From the NCBI GenBank assembly GCA_003008705.1, contig PDUO01000025.1:437709-501708 (forward strand): a DNA stretch of 64,000 bases. The letters run 5' to 3'. Below the pieces are notes generated by a model. It was not told the origin of the DNA and did no database searches. It was given only the letters and a program-made list of their open reading frames with translations. Of the stretch, positions 1 to 11,304 are shown in pieces (positions within the stretch are counted from its first letter, which is position 1; every line of letters begins with the position of its first letter). The DNA is from Pezicula radicicola (taxonomy: Eukaryota; Ascomycota; Leotiomycetes; Helotiales; Dermateaceae). Both the position numbers and the translations under genes were made by a program.

Positions 1-700
1 GATTTAGCTGAATGTTATTTGTGTTGATATGCTTGCTGTCCTGGACCTTCACGATTGTGTTGCGTGGTGATGAAATTATGCCAACATCTTATGATTCACT
101 AAATTTATGAAAGTGTTAACGATGATCCAACATGGTGATCACTTTGAGGAAACCTAGTTGGCTTGAGTAATTCAGCAGTATTAGGCAAAAAGGTTAGGGT
201 TAGGGTTAAGGGTTAGAGGTGAAGCCCCTTTTCTTGCTCGCTCGCTTAACTTCCTTGCGCACAGAGAAGTGATCTGTCTCAGTGAAACGAGGTGATGTAA
301 TTTCGAAATGGCGTTTCACCAGTTTTCGTTTTATATTTATTATAGACGCGTATGTGGACCTCTCTCTTACAGGGAAGATCTTAGGTTGATGTGTTTGAGA
401 TGTTGAATAATGAAAGGGTTACTGTGATCAAATCAAGCCCAAGCTTTCTCTACATTTCTATTTACCGTAGGTAGGTAGGTAGCTTATGAAAAAATGGGTT
501 TGAATATTTTGAATTGAATGGTGGGAATTGTTGAGGTAGTTAGGAGGGGGGTGGGGTTAATTTGATTTGGTTTATTTGCTTTGGTGGCTCTTTTATAACT
601 TGAACTTCTATAAAATCATGATGAATTAATTGCTCGCTTATTGGAAAGGAGGAAGTAAGTTTGTTATTCTAACACTGATTCATTCAAGTTTCAGCTATCT
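1..700. other. AT-rich intergenic sequence with no gene seen
   Basis: No coding stretch was recognised. The region contains a short TTAGGG-type tract (listed separately) and a GTAGGTAGGTAGGTAG microsatellite near 467-482. The last 100 bases would be the promoter of the decayed xylanase that starts at 701. Confidence 0.6.
191..217 (+). repeat. Interstitial telomere-like tract (two perfect TTAGGG units)
   Basis: Two perfect TTAGGG units at 194-199 and 200-205 are followed by one TTAAGGG unit and a partial TTAG. TTAGGG is the telomere unit of most filamentous fungi. The tract is far too short for a telomere and is internal to the contig. It could be a scar of break repair, a remnant of an old chromosome end, or chance. 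Confidence 0.6.
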
Positions 701-1762
701 ATGAAAATCGAAATGATTTTCTTTACTTCTCTATTCTTGTTTTCTGTTCTTATTAGCTCCTTTATTCCTCGCTTCTTCGTCAATGGAGTCTCGGCCGCTG
801 CCCACCGTGTCGCTCCTAGACAAGCCATAATAACAAGTACAGCCGGTACTAACAATGGATCCTATTATTCTCTTTTGGCGGATGGTGGTGAGACTCAGGG
901 TTATACGAATGGTAATGCTGGTTAATATAGTGTTACTTGCAAGGTCTGGGGATGATGGGAATTTCGTTGCTGGGAAGGGTGGAGTATTGGGAGTGCGTAG
1001 TGTGTATTTATTTTTCTTTCTTTTTCTCTTCTTTAAATTTTTAATTGGTTTCAATTTTCCCTGGTGCCCTTTTTTTGGTGTTATATCTTTTTTCTTTTTA
1101 AAGATTTTTTAAAGGAGGGGAAGTTTTTCATCTGGAGGGAAAAGAATGGAGGGATTAAGATAATTGATTCAAAGTATTTTGATGATGTCTATCTTTTATA
1201 ATTTTAGGAATAGAATATATCGTGGAACTTTTGATCTAGATGGGAATGTGTACTTCTCGATCTATGGCTGGACAACTTCTTTACCCTTTGTAGAATACGT
1301 ATGTATTGGGGGGCACTTTTATGCTATTTGGGAGTAATTTAAGAGGAGTTTCTCTTAAAACATTCCCTTTTAAGACATATTTCAGAAACAACAACTCCAA
1401 AATGCTCCTACAGAAGAAGTTAATTAATTACTAACTTCCCTCCTTTTACGGAACAGTACATAGTAGAATCCTACAGAACCTATAACCAAGGATATAGTTC
1501 CACTGCAACTTATAAAGGATCTGTAACTTCTGATGGTTCTTCTTATGATATTTATTTGAATGTTAGTGCTGATGTGGATATTATTATGGGTACTGCTACT
1601 TTTAATCGGTTTTGGAGTATTAGATCTGATAAGAGGGTTGGTGCTACTGTTGATATTGGGGCTTATTTTGATGCTTGGATGGCTTTGGGGAGTTTCGGGT
1701 ATTAGATTGTTGCTACTGAGGGGTATGAGAGTAGTGGGGGGCCGGATATTGTTGTTGTATAG
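701..1762 (+). pseudogene. Decayed GH11 endo-1,4-beta-xylanase
   Basis: Three exon-like blocks read as a secreted family-11 xylanase: 701-996 (hydrophobic signal peptide, then APRQAIITSTAGTNNGSYYS), 1208-1298 (GTFDLDGNVYFSIYGWTT, ending VEY) and 1457-1762 (YKGSVTSDGSSYDIY, FNRFWSIRSDKRVG, ATEGYESSG). They are separated by introns at the places usual for the family, with clean GTATGT...CAG ends for the second. Both catalytic glutamates survive, in VEY at 1293-1295 and in ATEGY. The gene is broken: TAA at 923-925 before YSVT, at least two frame changes between 938 and 975, and TAG at 1703-1705 where GH11 enzymes carry the conserved Gln of YQIVATEGY. Both stops can come from CAA/CAG by one C-to-T change. 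An active product is not expected from this copy. Family assignment is firm; the exact breakpoints of the frame changes are not. Confidence 0.85.
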
Positions 1763-2036
1763 TAAGCGGATTGAGTGATTTTGTTTTGAAGTATTATAAA
1801 GTAGAGAATTTATATACGGTTGAATTCTTGGTGTGAAGCTCTCTCTACGGTATAGGTCAAGAGCTAGGGATTTTTGAGAGCAATGTTATCTCTTCTCATT
1901 AGATCGAAAGTCGACCTCAAGTCATAAAGAACAGTAATTGGGTATGGTTTATTTCAGCATAACGAGCATTCAGCTTCAACATGATGAATAGAAATCGAGG
2001 TCAAGTATGGAAATGTCAAAGAAGCCCGCTAACTGC

Positions 2037-4040
2037 TCAGACAATACTAAAGACCTTCATAGGCTCATCTTTGCGCCATTGGTTCTCCTCTGATGCCCTA
2101 CCAGTTTCTCCAACGCCAATGCGAACATAAGATCCTGAGAATTCCTCTGGCTTCTTCAGTACAAGTGCTAAAACACCAGCCCAGGACGTTTTGCCGATGT
2201 ATACTATCGTCCAAGGCAGAACAATACCATCGTCTAGACTCAGACAGTCTTCAATATTGTCAGGGAAAAAGCGGAAGTGTATGTCGAGCTTATGGAATCT
2301 GAGGCAAATATTATGTTTACCGCTCTTTCTATCCAAAGTCGGTGATTCCACATATAGACCTCGTATTTTAAGACATCCATCGTCGACTCGACCATATGGA
2401 TTATTTCCAGGGACATGGCACCAGATATCAATGATACTGAAGTCCTTGTGAATTTCAACAGGAGGACTCATCATTATGGGGTAATTGATTGCTGCCCATG
2501 ACCAACTCGGCGCCTGATATTTTTGCACGACGTTAGGGATAAAATTCTGATTTGCATTCGTGTGCCATAGAAGACTTTGTGGTCCGAAATTCTTCCATAT
2601 TCCAGCTAGATACTCGGGTTCCTTAATATGCGTGGAGAATAAACTTGCTATTCCTGACAGGGCTGGCAATTTGTCTTCTGAATTTGTTAGAAGTAATTCT
2701 GAGTAGGCTTTTGTTATTTCGTTCCAGGTGTCGAAAAGCTTTTCAGGTGCAATCTGTTCAAGCTCTGGGCGCACGGAGTTTGATTTGTCGTTGCTGGAAT
2801 ACCGCGAGTGCTTTGCTCCACATGGACATTGGAGGGATGATTTACATTCCCAGAAGGTATCTCATTTATGGAAATGAGCTACCCTTGGAGATAGAATGCG
2901 CTCTTGGTACACCCAGCCTCGAGATAACTGTTATTGTGAATTAGCAAACACATGACCTACATATTAGTATTGGGTTATACAAATCACATACCAGAGGGAC
3001 CTGTAGCGGATTCCAGCCTCCTATGATTTCCAGATGTGCACGGCTTAAGTTCACAGTTTCAGGTGTCCTACGAACATAGATACTCTTGTGTTCCTTTTCA
3101 CTTCTCCCATCGACCTTGAAGTATTCAGATGAGGATTCAGGAATACAACCACCATTGCTGTCCCTAGAACTGATTACCGCAATGTTCAAATAAGAGCCTG
3201 AGTATATCCCCGCCATCTTGCTTGCCTCGGTTTCCCAGTCCTTAGAGTCGTCCTGTACAATACACAAGGAATCAATCCATAGATATCTGATACCAAGCTT
3301 TCGTGTGACGGTTACTGCATCTTGAAAAGTCTTTGGTAGTTCTTCCAATTTTATATCTTGGTGTCTTTCTGAGATACTACCTTTCGTCGTGGTTATTGGT
3401 TGTATATGGCCCCAGCGATGGCTGAGGGTCATATATGAAGCTGTAAACCCATCTTCGGGTTGTACTAAGCGAATATCAACGTCAGGAAGCTCAGTCTCTA
3501 GGTCTAGAAGACGTTTTGGTAACGCTTTTGACTCTTTGGAATCTCTTAGACAATTGGGATGGTTTGTTGTGCAGTCTTCAAGGTGGTATCTCAGCCAATC
3601 AATCGCTTCATCAAGTCTTCGTTCTGGAGAAGTTGGATTCTGTAAATGTGTTGTGATTTGAAGTTTATTCCATGGTTCAATTGTACATGAATCTACAAAA
3701 AACGTTAGAAAATCCGATTTTAAAAGATCCATTCTTATCTCTTACCATCAACAGAGTAAAAGTCTATATCTATAGCCTCCTCCGGCCATACAAAGAATGC
3801 CCGAGCCTGTGCCACAGGCTCATTCTCATTTATACGCGTTAGGATCAATTTCGTCGGTTTTAGCTTGGAAGATATGCTGCCTAAGACCTTTTCAACTCCT
3901 TCTTGAATAATAGAGCAAGTCTCGCAGCCATGTTGTGCTTTCTCTTCGAGTTCTGTGTACTCGAAGGCCCGGCGATCGGAATCGGAATCATAGAGGCGCC
4001 AGCAGACACTACATTTTATTTTCGGGGATTCATCAACCAT
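2037..4040 (-). pseudogene. HET-domain protein interrupted by an in-frame stop
   Basis: Exons at 4040-3746, 3692-2992 and 2927-2037 (introns with GTAAG...TAG and GTATG...CAG ends) give a continuous reading frame of the heterokaryon-incompatibility type. Visible HET landmarks are YMTLSHRWG, LGIRYLWIDSLCIVQDD, ASKMAGIYSGSYLNIAV and, in exon 3, RGWVYQERILSPRV. The N-terminus has a cysteine-rich zinc-ribbon-like start (CSVCWRL, CETC). HET proteins trigger cell death after fusion of unlike hyphae. One TGA at 2872-2874 lies in exon 3, shortly after YQERILSPRV and just before TFWECKSS, where the family runs on without a break. Translation would end there and lose about 275 residues. A one-base change from CGA or GGA would explain it. 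A truncated protein keeping the HET core could still be made, so loss of function is inferred, not shown. Confidence 0.82.
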
Positions 4041-5460
4041 GGTGCTGTATTGTGATATCCCAAAATATTACGACACGGGTTTTGAATAATAGAGAAACAA
4101 TAGCTGGTCATCGGCCATGAGTTGGAAGATAAATGTCAGACTGAAGGCGGTGTATATAATTCTGCCCCTGCAATAGACGTCATCAACCATTGACCAACAT
4201 ATTTGCTTTTTATTGAACCAATTGCTTAATAAGAAACCGGGGTCGCTTACGAGTATGTCTGCTTGAGTACCGTCGTAGGCGATTTGAATTCTAGATTATT
4301 TCGCAGCTTAATTACGTCTAATATTTTATAAAAAGTGAAGCTTTTCTACTACAACTAGGGATCGGCTACGATCTATATAGCCTTACACGAAAACTTGTCT
4401 CACAAAAGTTCATTTCCATCTTTGCGTCTAGGCAGCTGCTACTCTAACCTGAGTCCTAACCGAAACCCTGTGCCTGCCCCTGAGCTGAGTCAGCTGGGGT
4501 ATCAAAACGTAAGGTAGTCCCTTATTCGGAGGAGAAAAACGTGGCCGAAATTAGCACAGACCCTAGCGCCAAATCTGCATATCTATACTTTTTTTATTTG
4601 CCTTCCTAGTCTCCTCAATTCATAAAGTCCTTTGGTATAACTGCTGTAAATCTATTGAAGTGTTTTCTGGTCCATTTATTATCAAAAATCTATGCCGATA
4701 ATGTGCAAATAACTCGGTTTCTTGTTGTCGCCGCCTGTGTTAATTTCGGCCACTAATTTCTTCTCTGAATAGGTCCCCTAAACAAAACCATAACCACCCC
4801 AATTTCCTCATAATTAATCAGTATATCTACCATACCTGCGCACTTTCTAAGAGCACCAAGAATACTACAAGGATTTCTGGGAGGATTGAGAACACGATAT
4901 GGGGCATCCTATGTTATAACCTACAAAATGCTATCAATCTTTGTTTTTGAGGATATAGATCTAGTCCTAGAATTGACTTCTTTTTTTTTTGCGGCGAACT
5001 ATGACATCACTGTCATGTAAAACGCTGTTGTCAGGGCAGAAATTCTTACGACAAAGATTAGATGATAGATTGAGTGTTAAGATAACTAGAAACCAGATTC
5101 CTTAGGTAAGGAATAGCCCTCTTTTCTTTGTAGCCAACACAGCTGCTGTTGTTATAGAACGTAGTTGTCATGAAAGGAGTTTTTAAAATAGACGGGAGAT
5201 TGTATATAGATTGGGTGTTAAGCCCTGTCACACGTCTGCGACTTCCTTCGATGCGATTCAAGCGAGCAAATAGATACCGTCTATTGTTGTCTTGCAAGTC
5301 AGTAGATTACATTGGAGCTGAAATATCGCCATGGTTACTGGATTGTGTGGTATTGATGCTATATTTAGGCTAAAAGACGAATCGGAGATGGATTTCAGCC
5401 CCTTTCAAAAACCGATCTTGCAACAATCCAGTCGCTTTCGCTGCCCCATCGATACGTTTC
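4041..5460. other. Intergenic, no gene recognised
   Basis: About 1.4 kb of AT-rich sequence with only short open frames and no family motif. A T/A-rich run lies at about 4980-4990. The first 150 bases upstream of 4040 would carry the HET gene promoter. Confidence 0.55.
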
Positions 5461-6963
5461 CCATGTCAACTTTGCTTTAGTCTTCATCTCGTTGGCGAAG
5501 GAATCATCTGGAAATGCATTATAGGCCTTCATAAGTGCATTGTTCGGAATGGTGATAGACTCGTGGAGCACGAGCTGGAACGCCTTGTCGAGCTGAGCGT
5601 GGACCCTTCTGAAGAACGACAACATGTCATTGATACCACCGGTGCAAAGCTCGCCCGAGACGGAGAGGATGAAGTGCAGGGTACTTTTTCAGTACCGTCT
5701 GGTGGTGGTTTGGGCATGACTCAAATAGATCTTGCTGTCTGCTCTCGAGATTTCGAAGTACTTTCAGAGTTCCTAATTTTTCAAAGACCCAACTCATTGT
5801 ATTTTGAGGCCGACGAAGAAGGCTACACTTCTTTTCATCGTCTACAGTACAACCATATTGGGGGCACAGCAAATCAGCACTGTTTTTTATTCGCGGCTTT
5901 CAATGGACCCCGCTTGACGCGACATGAATTGACTTCAAAAGTTGTCGAGATATTGAAGAAAATGGGGGGCTATATCAACCAATTGGCAAGAGCTTCGCCG
6001 CACAATCCACACAGAGATGACCGTCCGGGATCTCCTATACCGTTGATGCTTGCTGTTCGTGCTATTGACCTTGACACTGTGACTGCACGACTTGAGCACG
6101 GCGCCGATGTCAATGTCAGAAATGAGCTAGGTTATAATGTGCTCAGCTAGCTTCTAGAAGTCAACAATCTCAACTATTGCTTTAGAGATCTTTCGGCAAT
6201 TACTGAGAAATTGTTTGAGTACGAGGTGGAAGTATTGGCTAAGCATCCATTCCACGGCTATACACCACTGGCTTGTGTAGTGGAGTGCGGAAGTGTGGAT
6301 GTCATGAGGCTGCCCCTCAAAGCGGGCGCTGATCCGGCTGAGAAGACTAGAAAATTGGGCATCATGGCTTGCTGGATTGGCGACCTGACCTTGGAGAAAT
6401 ACATGACGCCGTGGACAAGGAAGATGTCATGGAGACAGCGAGGCGCTAGAATGGCTGCGATATTGACCCAGTATGTGTTTTCGAGGCATGCTGACGATGT
6501 GAGGCGGGTATTACATGACGTTGATGAATATGGTAGCGGGTTACTGCATTATTCCAAGGCATCGTGACATCCTGCTGTCATGCAAGCTGTCCTGGCTGCT
6601 GGTGGGGATAAGAAAACTCGACGAACGGAAGTGAAATCACTGGTGGACTTTGACGTCAATACTGTAAGTTTGGTCGGGATGGTTGCCGGGACTGCGCTTG
6701 ATGTTTGTTTGCATAAGAAAGATGCTTGTGTTGCAAGGAGTAGGGCAGATCACGATTATATTTACCCTGAAAGTGTGGAGAATCTTTCCGGTTTGGGTGA
6801 AATAAAACTGACGCCTTTGCAGAATACAGGTTTATGTTGGAGATGCATGATGAGATCGAAGCAATATTGTTCAACGATGCTTAGCGAAGTATGTCGAAGT
6901 ATTGATATAGAAGATTCACGAGAATTGCAATGTAAAATTTCCATGCCTGCACACGTAAAGTAG
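5461..6963 (+). pseudogene. Ankyrin-repeat protein with two in-frame stops
   Basis: A single frame stays coding-like from about 5461 to 6963. Ankyrin-type repeats are readable: PLMLAVRAIDLDTVTARLEHGADVN at about 6040-6117 and GYTPLACVVECGS...LKAGADP at about 6258-6342, with HPAVMQAVLAAGGD at about 6568-6606. The frame is broken only by TAG at 6148-6150 (between NVLS and LLEV) and TGA at 6565-6567 (between YSKAS and HPAVM). Both would be removed by a single T-to-C change (CAG, CGA), which is the signature of C-to-T decay. No ATG with good context was found at the 5' end, so the start is unknown. Ankyrin repeats mediate protein binding; no partner can be named. The last third shows no further recognisable repeat and may contain another undetected intron or frame change. 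Confidence 0.6.
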
Positions 6964-7098
6964 CTCTAGTGAGGTGGTTCGAGCTCGAAGATCATCCGTT
7001 CGCTTAGCTAAAGGGGTGTCGAATCCCTAAGCAAAGTGGCAGCAGACAGACTAAGGGATATATACTCAAGAGAAACAAAACATGAGCCTGCCAAAATA

Positions 7099-9004
7099 TT
7101 ATAACTTTGCTTTCACCTCGCTCTTCCACTCTAACTTCCTGAGCTCACTTCTCTGAATCTTACCGCTCACTGTTTTGGGAAGAAACTCGGAGGCCACAAA
7201 CTGAATTTTTCGCGGATATTTATATGGCGCAGCATTTGCCTTGCAGAACTCTTGCAGCTCTTTCTTAAGTGAAAGCAGTTCAGCATTTTGATACTATTGT
7301 GTCAGGACTACAAAAGCTTTCACTACTTCTCCTCTTGTCTGGTCTGGCGAGGACACTACGGCTGATTCAAGTACTGCTGGATGCATTTTGAGGGTGGATT
7401 CAACCTCAAAAGGGCCTGCCAAGTTAGCTTCTAGGTAGGGTTTTAGTGCCTAATAAACGCACCTATACGATATCCAGAAGAGTTAATAACATCATCGGAC
7501 CTTCCTATGAACCAGAAATATCCGTCCTTATCCCGCTTTGCCTTATCGCCTGTCAGGTACCATGTTTTCAGTTCGCCATTCCGAGTAAAGGACTTTTCTC
7601 GCCGGGTGAGTGTGTTATCATCATGAATATACCCATCAAAGATGCCAAAGAAGTTATTCTGATCCGCCGTACCATTCATTAATACAGCTATGTCGCCTTC
7701 TTCCCCCACTGAAGTTTCTGATCCATCCATATTGATGAGATGCAGAGGCACTGTAGGAGCAGGCTTCCCCATAGAGCCGGGACGTACTAGGCTACCACTG
7801 AAATTGCCGCACAATAGAATTGTCTCTGTCTGGCCGTAACCATCCCGGATCTCTAACCCAGTCATGATCTGCCATTGTCGGATAACTTCGTCGTTTAGCG
7901 CCTCTCCAGCAGCTGTACAATGTGTAAGTGCCATTGGCGGACATTTCCTAAATGTTTCTTTGGCATCTTCAAGAACGAGTTGCCGGTATGCCAGCGGAGC
8001 GGCACACATAGTGGTGATTGGGTATCGATGAAGCAATCGCAAAAGACGGTTAGGGTCGAATGGACCTTGATCATCGTAGACAAATAGAGTGGCTCCACAA
8101 TTCCATGCCCCAAAGAAGGACCAAGCAGCTTTTGCCCAGCCTATTAAGTAAAATTAGTTAGTCAATAGTTATACTCTCTAAATATTGGGCATATTGACCT
8201 TGCTCTGCTGTGTTCCAAAAAACCTTGCCAGGAGACAACTGATACCAAGATTTGGCTGTGGTTGTGAGGGCTTCATTGATCAGATTTTACAGCAACATAT
8301 TGTTCTAGAAGACTCAGATAAAGGAAGTGAAACTTGGTTATGTCGCACCATCTTAGGAGGTCCCGATGTGCCTGATGTAAAGTAGATCAGGGCAGGATTG
8401 TGCCAGGCTCGCCGAATATCGTCCACGCAAGCATCGGCCTCTATATCTTGCAGTGCAGCGTAAAAAGCGACTGTGCCATTGTTTGAAATACCACCGACTT
8501 GCAATATAGTGCGAACACATGGGCATTGGTTACGTATAGATAAGAATTTCTCAACGCTTGTACCATCTCCAACAAAAACACTAGCTTTGCTTTTAGTGCA
8601 TCGATACTGTATATCTTTAGCAGTCAACAAAGTCGTCGCCGGTGCAAGAATGATTCCGCTTCGAATAGCTGCTGGTGAAATTTCCCATCTTGAAGACCTG
8701 TCAGTTAAGAGAGTCTCAGAGGTTTGGGGATTGCTTCCTGTCTTCCTTACCACGCTGGTACTCGCGGAAGAATCATAATTATTGTCTCCCCCGATTTGAC
8801 ACCTAAACGTTCCAGCAGGATAGATATACGATGAGACTGACGCGAGAAGTATTCGAATGTCATAGACCGGGTGTGGGATTCGTCTTTCGAAACCCAATAC
8901 ATAGCCTCGAGCTTACCTGGCTGGGTCGCCCAGTAGTCGACAACATCTATCGCAAAGTTGAATTTTTCTGGTCGTTGAATCACATCGTCCTTGAAATGGG
9001 CCAT
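7099..9004 (-). pseudogene. Medium-chain-type acyl-CoA synthetase with a late in-frame stop
   Basis: An AMP-forming acyl-CoA synthetase (ANL superfamily) activates a carboxylic acid to its CoA thioester. Exons: 9004-8751, 8697 onward to 8199 (with one extra short intron, see below), 8140-7463 and 7415-7099. Motifs in order: YFTSGTSGPPKM (ATP-binding loop), WNTAEQGWAKAAW across an intron, GYGQTE, YLTGD, GRSDDVINSSGYRIG, and near the end [10 protein letters not shown] with the catalytic lysine. The C-terminus is AKL, a PTS1 peroxisome signal. Between VSLPL and KSWYQL the frame shifts; a 41 bp intron with GT...CAG ends would repair it, but a real frameshift is possible. TAG at 7296-7294, after AFVVLTQ, interrupts the C-terminal lid domain and would remove the catalytic lysine and the AKL. 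It is divergent from the isomerase at 9497, about 490 bp away. Confidence 0.8.
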
Positions 9005-9496
9005 TGTTAACTGCGGCAAGCAAACAAGCAAGAATGATGTAGTTGTCTAGAAAAAGTTGAATAGTTGTCGAGACTTGATTTTTATAAATATATGACTTCT
9101 AAGGATGTGAGTTGTAAGGTCAGTAATGAAAGTAGACGGACAAGAGATACGGTCCGCTTTTCGTGGGGAAAAGGCTGGTCTTCATCCACATTCACTTACA
9201 AGACGATGTGGAGAAGCTCCCCGGACTGGCCACGGGCTTGGCACTCTGCTTCCCCTCGCTGTAAGAGATCTGACACGTCTTACAGCTAGCTTACAGCTTT
9301 CATTCTCGGCAGTTCTTAGTGGATGTTAACAATTATGTGCACCCTCTGATCATGGTATTTAACAATGATCGACCCACACTTCATCTATCTTTCTTGTCCT
9401 GTCCATGAATGCTGGAAAACCGCTACCAAATCCTACTACAAGGGCTGCCAACGTCTTCACAACACCACTACCATCTAGTTCGAGGTTTCAATCAGG
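9005..9496. promoter_or_regulatory. Shared upstream region of acyl-CoA synthetase and enoyl-CoA isomerase
   Basis: This 492 bp spacer separates two head-to-head genes of related function, so it should hold both promoters. No gene was found in it. No specific operator was identified. Confidence 0.5.
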
Positions 9497-10291
9497 ATGG
9501 AATCACCTCATTACAAGCATGTAAAGGTTCAACTTCTGGAGAATGGCATTATTGCACTGGTGAAATACAATCGTCCCCAGTCAGGAAACTCATTACATCC
9601 AAACATGTTATCAGAGCTAGTTTCTGCACTTCGATGGATCGAAAGCCAAGAAGCAATTCGTATCATAGTCCAATCTGGAGAGGGCAAATTCTTCAATACC
9701 GGCATGGAGCTTCTAGACGGCGCTGGCATGTCCTTCACAAAGGGATCTGATTTCCACTCTTTAAGCCAGATCCTGATAACATCGAAGAAAATCCTCATCG
9801 CAGCTGTAAACGGGCCAGCAGCAGGCTACGGAGTTAGCAGTCTTGCATTATACGATCTAGTCTACTCAGTTCCGGAGGCATATTTCTTCACGCCTTTTGT
9901 TAAGTGGGGTATGGCTGCCGAAGGAGCTTCGAGTTTCTCGTTTCCTAGACTTATGGGTTATCAGAAGGCTGCTTTGCTTTTCCTTGCAGGTGAACGTATC
10001 ACAGCTCAGGAAACTGAAAGGGTTGGGCTTGTTAGCAAGATCTTACCGAGTGAGAATTTTATGGACGAGGTTCTAAAGATCGCTAGGAGGATGGCGGAAT
10101 TGCCTTCTGGATCTTTGAGCGCTACTAAGGAGTTGATGCGGGTACCGGTGCGAGAGAAGTTGCTTGATGCAAATGATCGGGAGTGTGATTTGATACACAG
10201 GGAGAGATATGGCTCTGAGGAGAATTTGGAAGCTATAAAAAAGTTCGATGTCGAGCAGCAGGAAAAGCGGAAATTGAAAAGTAAAATGTAA
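9497..10291 (+). CDS. Enoyl-CoA hydratase/isomerase (Delta3,Delta2-enoyl-CoA isomerase type)
   Basis: An intronless 264-residue crotonase-fold protein. The oxyanion-hole strand GEGKFFNTGMELLDG (residues about 55-69) and the second one, NGPAAGYGV (about 103-111), are visible. The acid residue of the isomerase subgroup is kept in WGMAAEGASSFSFPRLMG (about 136-153), in the position where ECI enzymes have PEG(C/S)S; a hydratase would need a second glutamate that is not evident. The isomerase shifts 3-enoyl-CoA to 2-trans-enoyl-CoA, so unsaturated fatty acyl-CoA can enter beta-oxidation. The protein ends in SKM, an accepted PTS1 variant, so peroxisomal location is likely. It starts at the first ATG with good context (CAGGATGG). 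It lies head-to-head with an acyl-CoA synthetase that also ends in a PTS1, suggesting a shared peroxisomal acyl-CoA task. Confident for the family, less for hydratase versus isomerase. Confidence 0.87.
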   Translation: MESPHYKHVKVQLLENGIIALVKYNRPQSGNSLHPNMLSELVSALRWIESQEAIRIIVQSGEGKFFNTGMELLDGAGMSFTKGSDFHSLSQILITSKKILIAAVNGPAAGYGVSSLALYDLVYSVPEAYFFTPFVKWGMAAEGASSFSFPRLMGYQKAALLFLAGERITAQETERVGLVSKILPSENFMDEVLKIARRMAELPSGSLSATKELMRVPVREKLLDANDRECDLIHRERYGSEENLEAIKKFDVEQQEKRKLKSKM

Positions 10292-11304
10292 TAAAGTTGG
10301 TAGGTCTGGAATAATTTTATGTCGGAGCTTCACCTACATTGTGTTATTTTGCCTTGGAGTCAGTATCCGCGACATGTTCCTTGTTTGCGAGATCGTATTA
10401 GAGACCACATTTCTATCCGCGGTTCGGTTTACGGCCTATCCCCTCTCCCCGCCATTTCAGATGCCCCATATCAAGAAAGGAAACACTCTCCTGACTCAGG
10501 CCAGCTTGTCATCATCCTCCCAAAGTTCTGCCGTGAAATATACGTAATATTCCGTAGTTTATTTTGTCTACCTTGCGTACGCCTTTAGTATCCTGACATT
10601 GGAGTGAAAAGTTCATAACATACTTCTAAATATCATCACGGAATTTGAAATCTTTTGGTCATATTTCCAAAAAAAAAAGGTGAGTTCATTAAGCGACGAG
10701 AAGAAACATTACAACAATTTCATCCTTTTCCTGACGGGGCTTACTTAAATACGAAGAATATTTAAGTAAACAGAAGTCTAACTTTTTTGTACTAATGGTA
10801 GTAAAGTTAGAGAGCCGTTCCTATCAAGCCAGATTATTTCAGCGTCTGAAATATAAAAGGGAAGGGGATACGAGTACGCGTATTGACATATCCGCGTATT
10901 CGGCTTGAAATATCACTAACCTTAAGGGACCGTGACCATTTCGTGAAGTCTAGAGGTGTACTTAAGCTTGCTTGGAAATCTAAGATTTTCTTATTTGTTA
11001 TTAACATTTATCTACAACAAGTTGCTCATTATTACATTTGCCTTCCCTTTGAGAAAGTAAAAGTGGAGTTCAGAGTTTATATATCACATGATGACATCCG
11101 ATATCAGCGAACATCAACACATCAATTCAATATCACCCATCTCCTAACATCAACGCCAACCTTCACTGGGAGCTTTTCAATGGGCATTCCAACAGTAGTG
11201 CTGAATTTGAAGCTGCATATTGCTATTGGATCACGTCAACTCCCTCCCCCAACTAGCTTATGTACTGTTCAGTGCCGAGGGATTTAACAACTTAGCATTT
11301 CATC
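10292..11304. other. Intergenic, no gene recognised
   Basis: About 1.0 kb without a recognisable gene. It contains an 11 bp inverted repeat at 10741-10769 (listed separately) and a poly-A run near 10670. The 3' part is the upstream region of the F-box gene. An open frame at 10883-11287 has no family features and was not called. Confidence 0.5.
10741..10769. repeat. Perfect 11 bp inverted repeat with 7 bp loop
   Basis: TTACTTAAATA at 10741-10751 is matched by its exact reverse complement at 10759-10769 around CGAAGAA. It could form a hairpin or be a two-fold protein-binding site. It is 450 bp past the stop of the isomerase gene, too far for a simple terminator role. Confidence 0.6.

Noticed and set aside
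6964..7040. GGTTCGAG...TCGAATCC words reminiscent of a tRNA T-arm
   Set aside because: No acceptor stem, D-arm or anticodon arm can be folded around it.
10883..11287. 134-codon open frame upstream of the F-box gene
   Set aside because: Starts far from any promoter-like context, has no family motif, and its composition resembles the surrounding non-coding DNA; probably chance or leader sequence.
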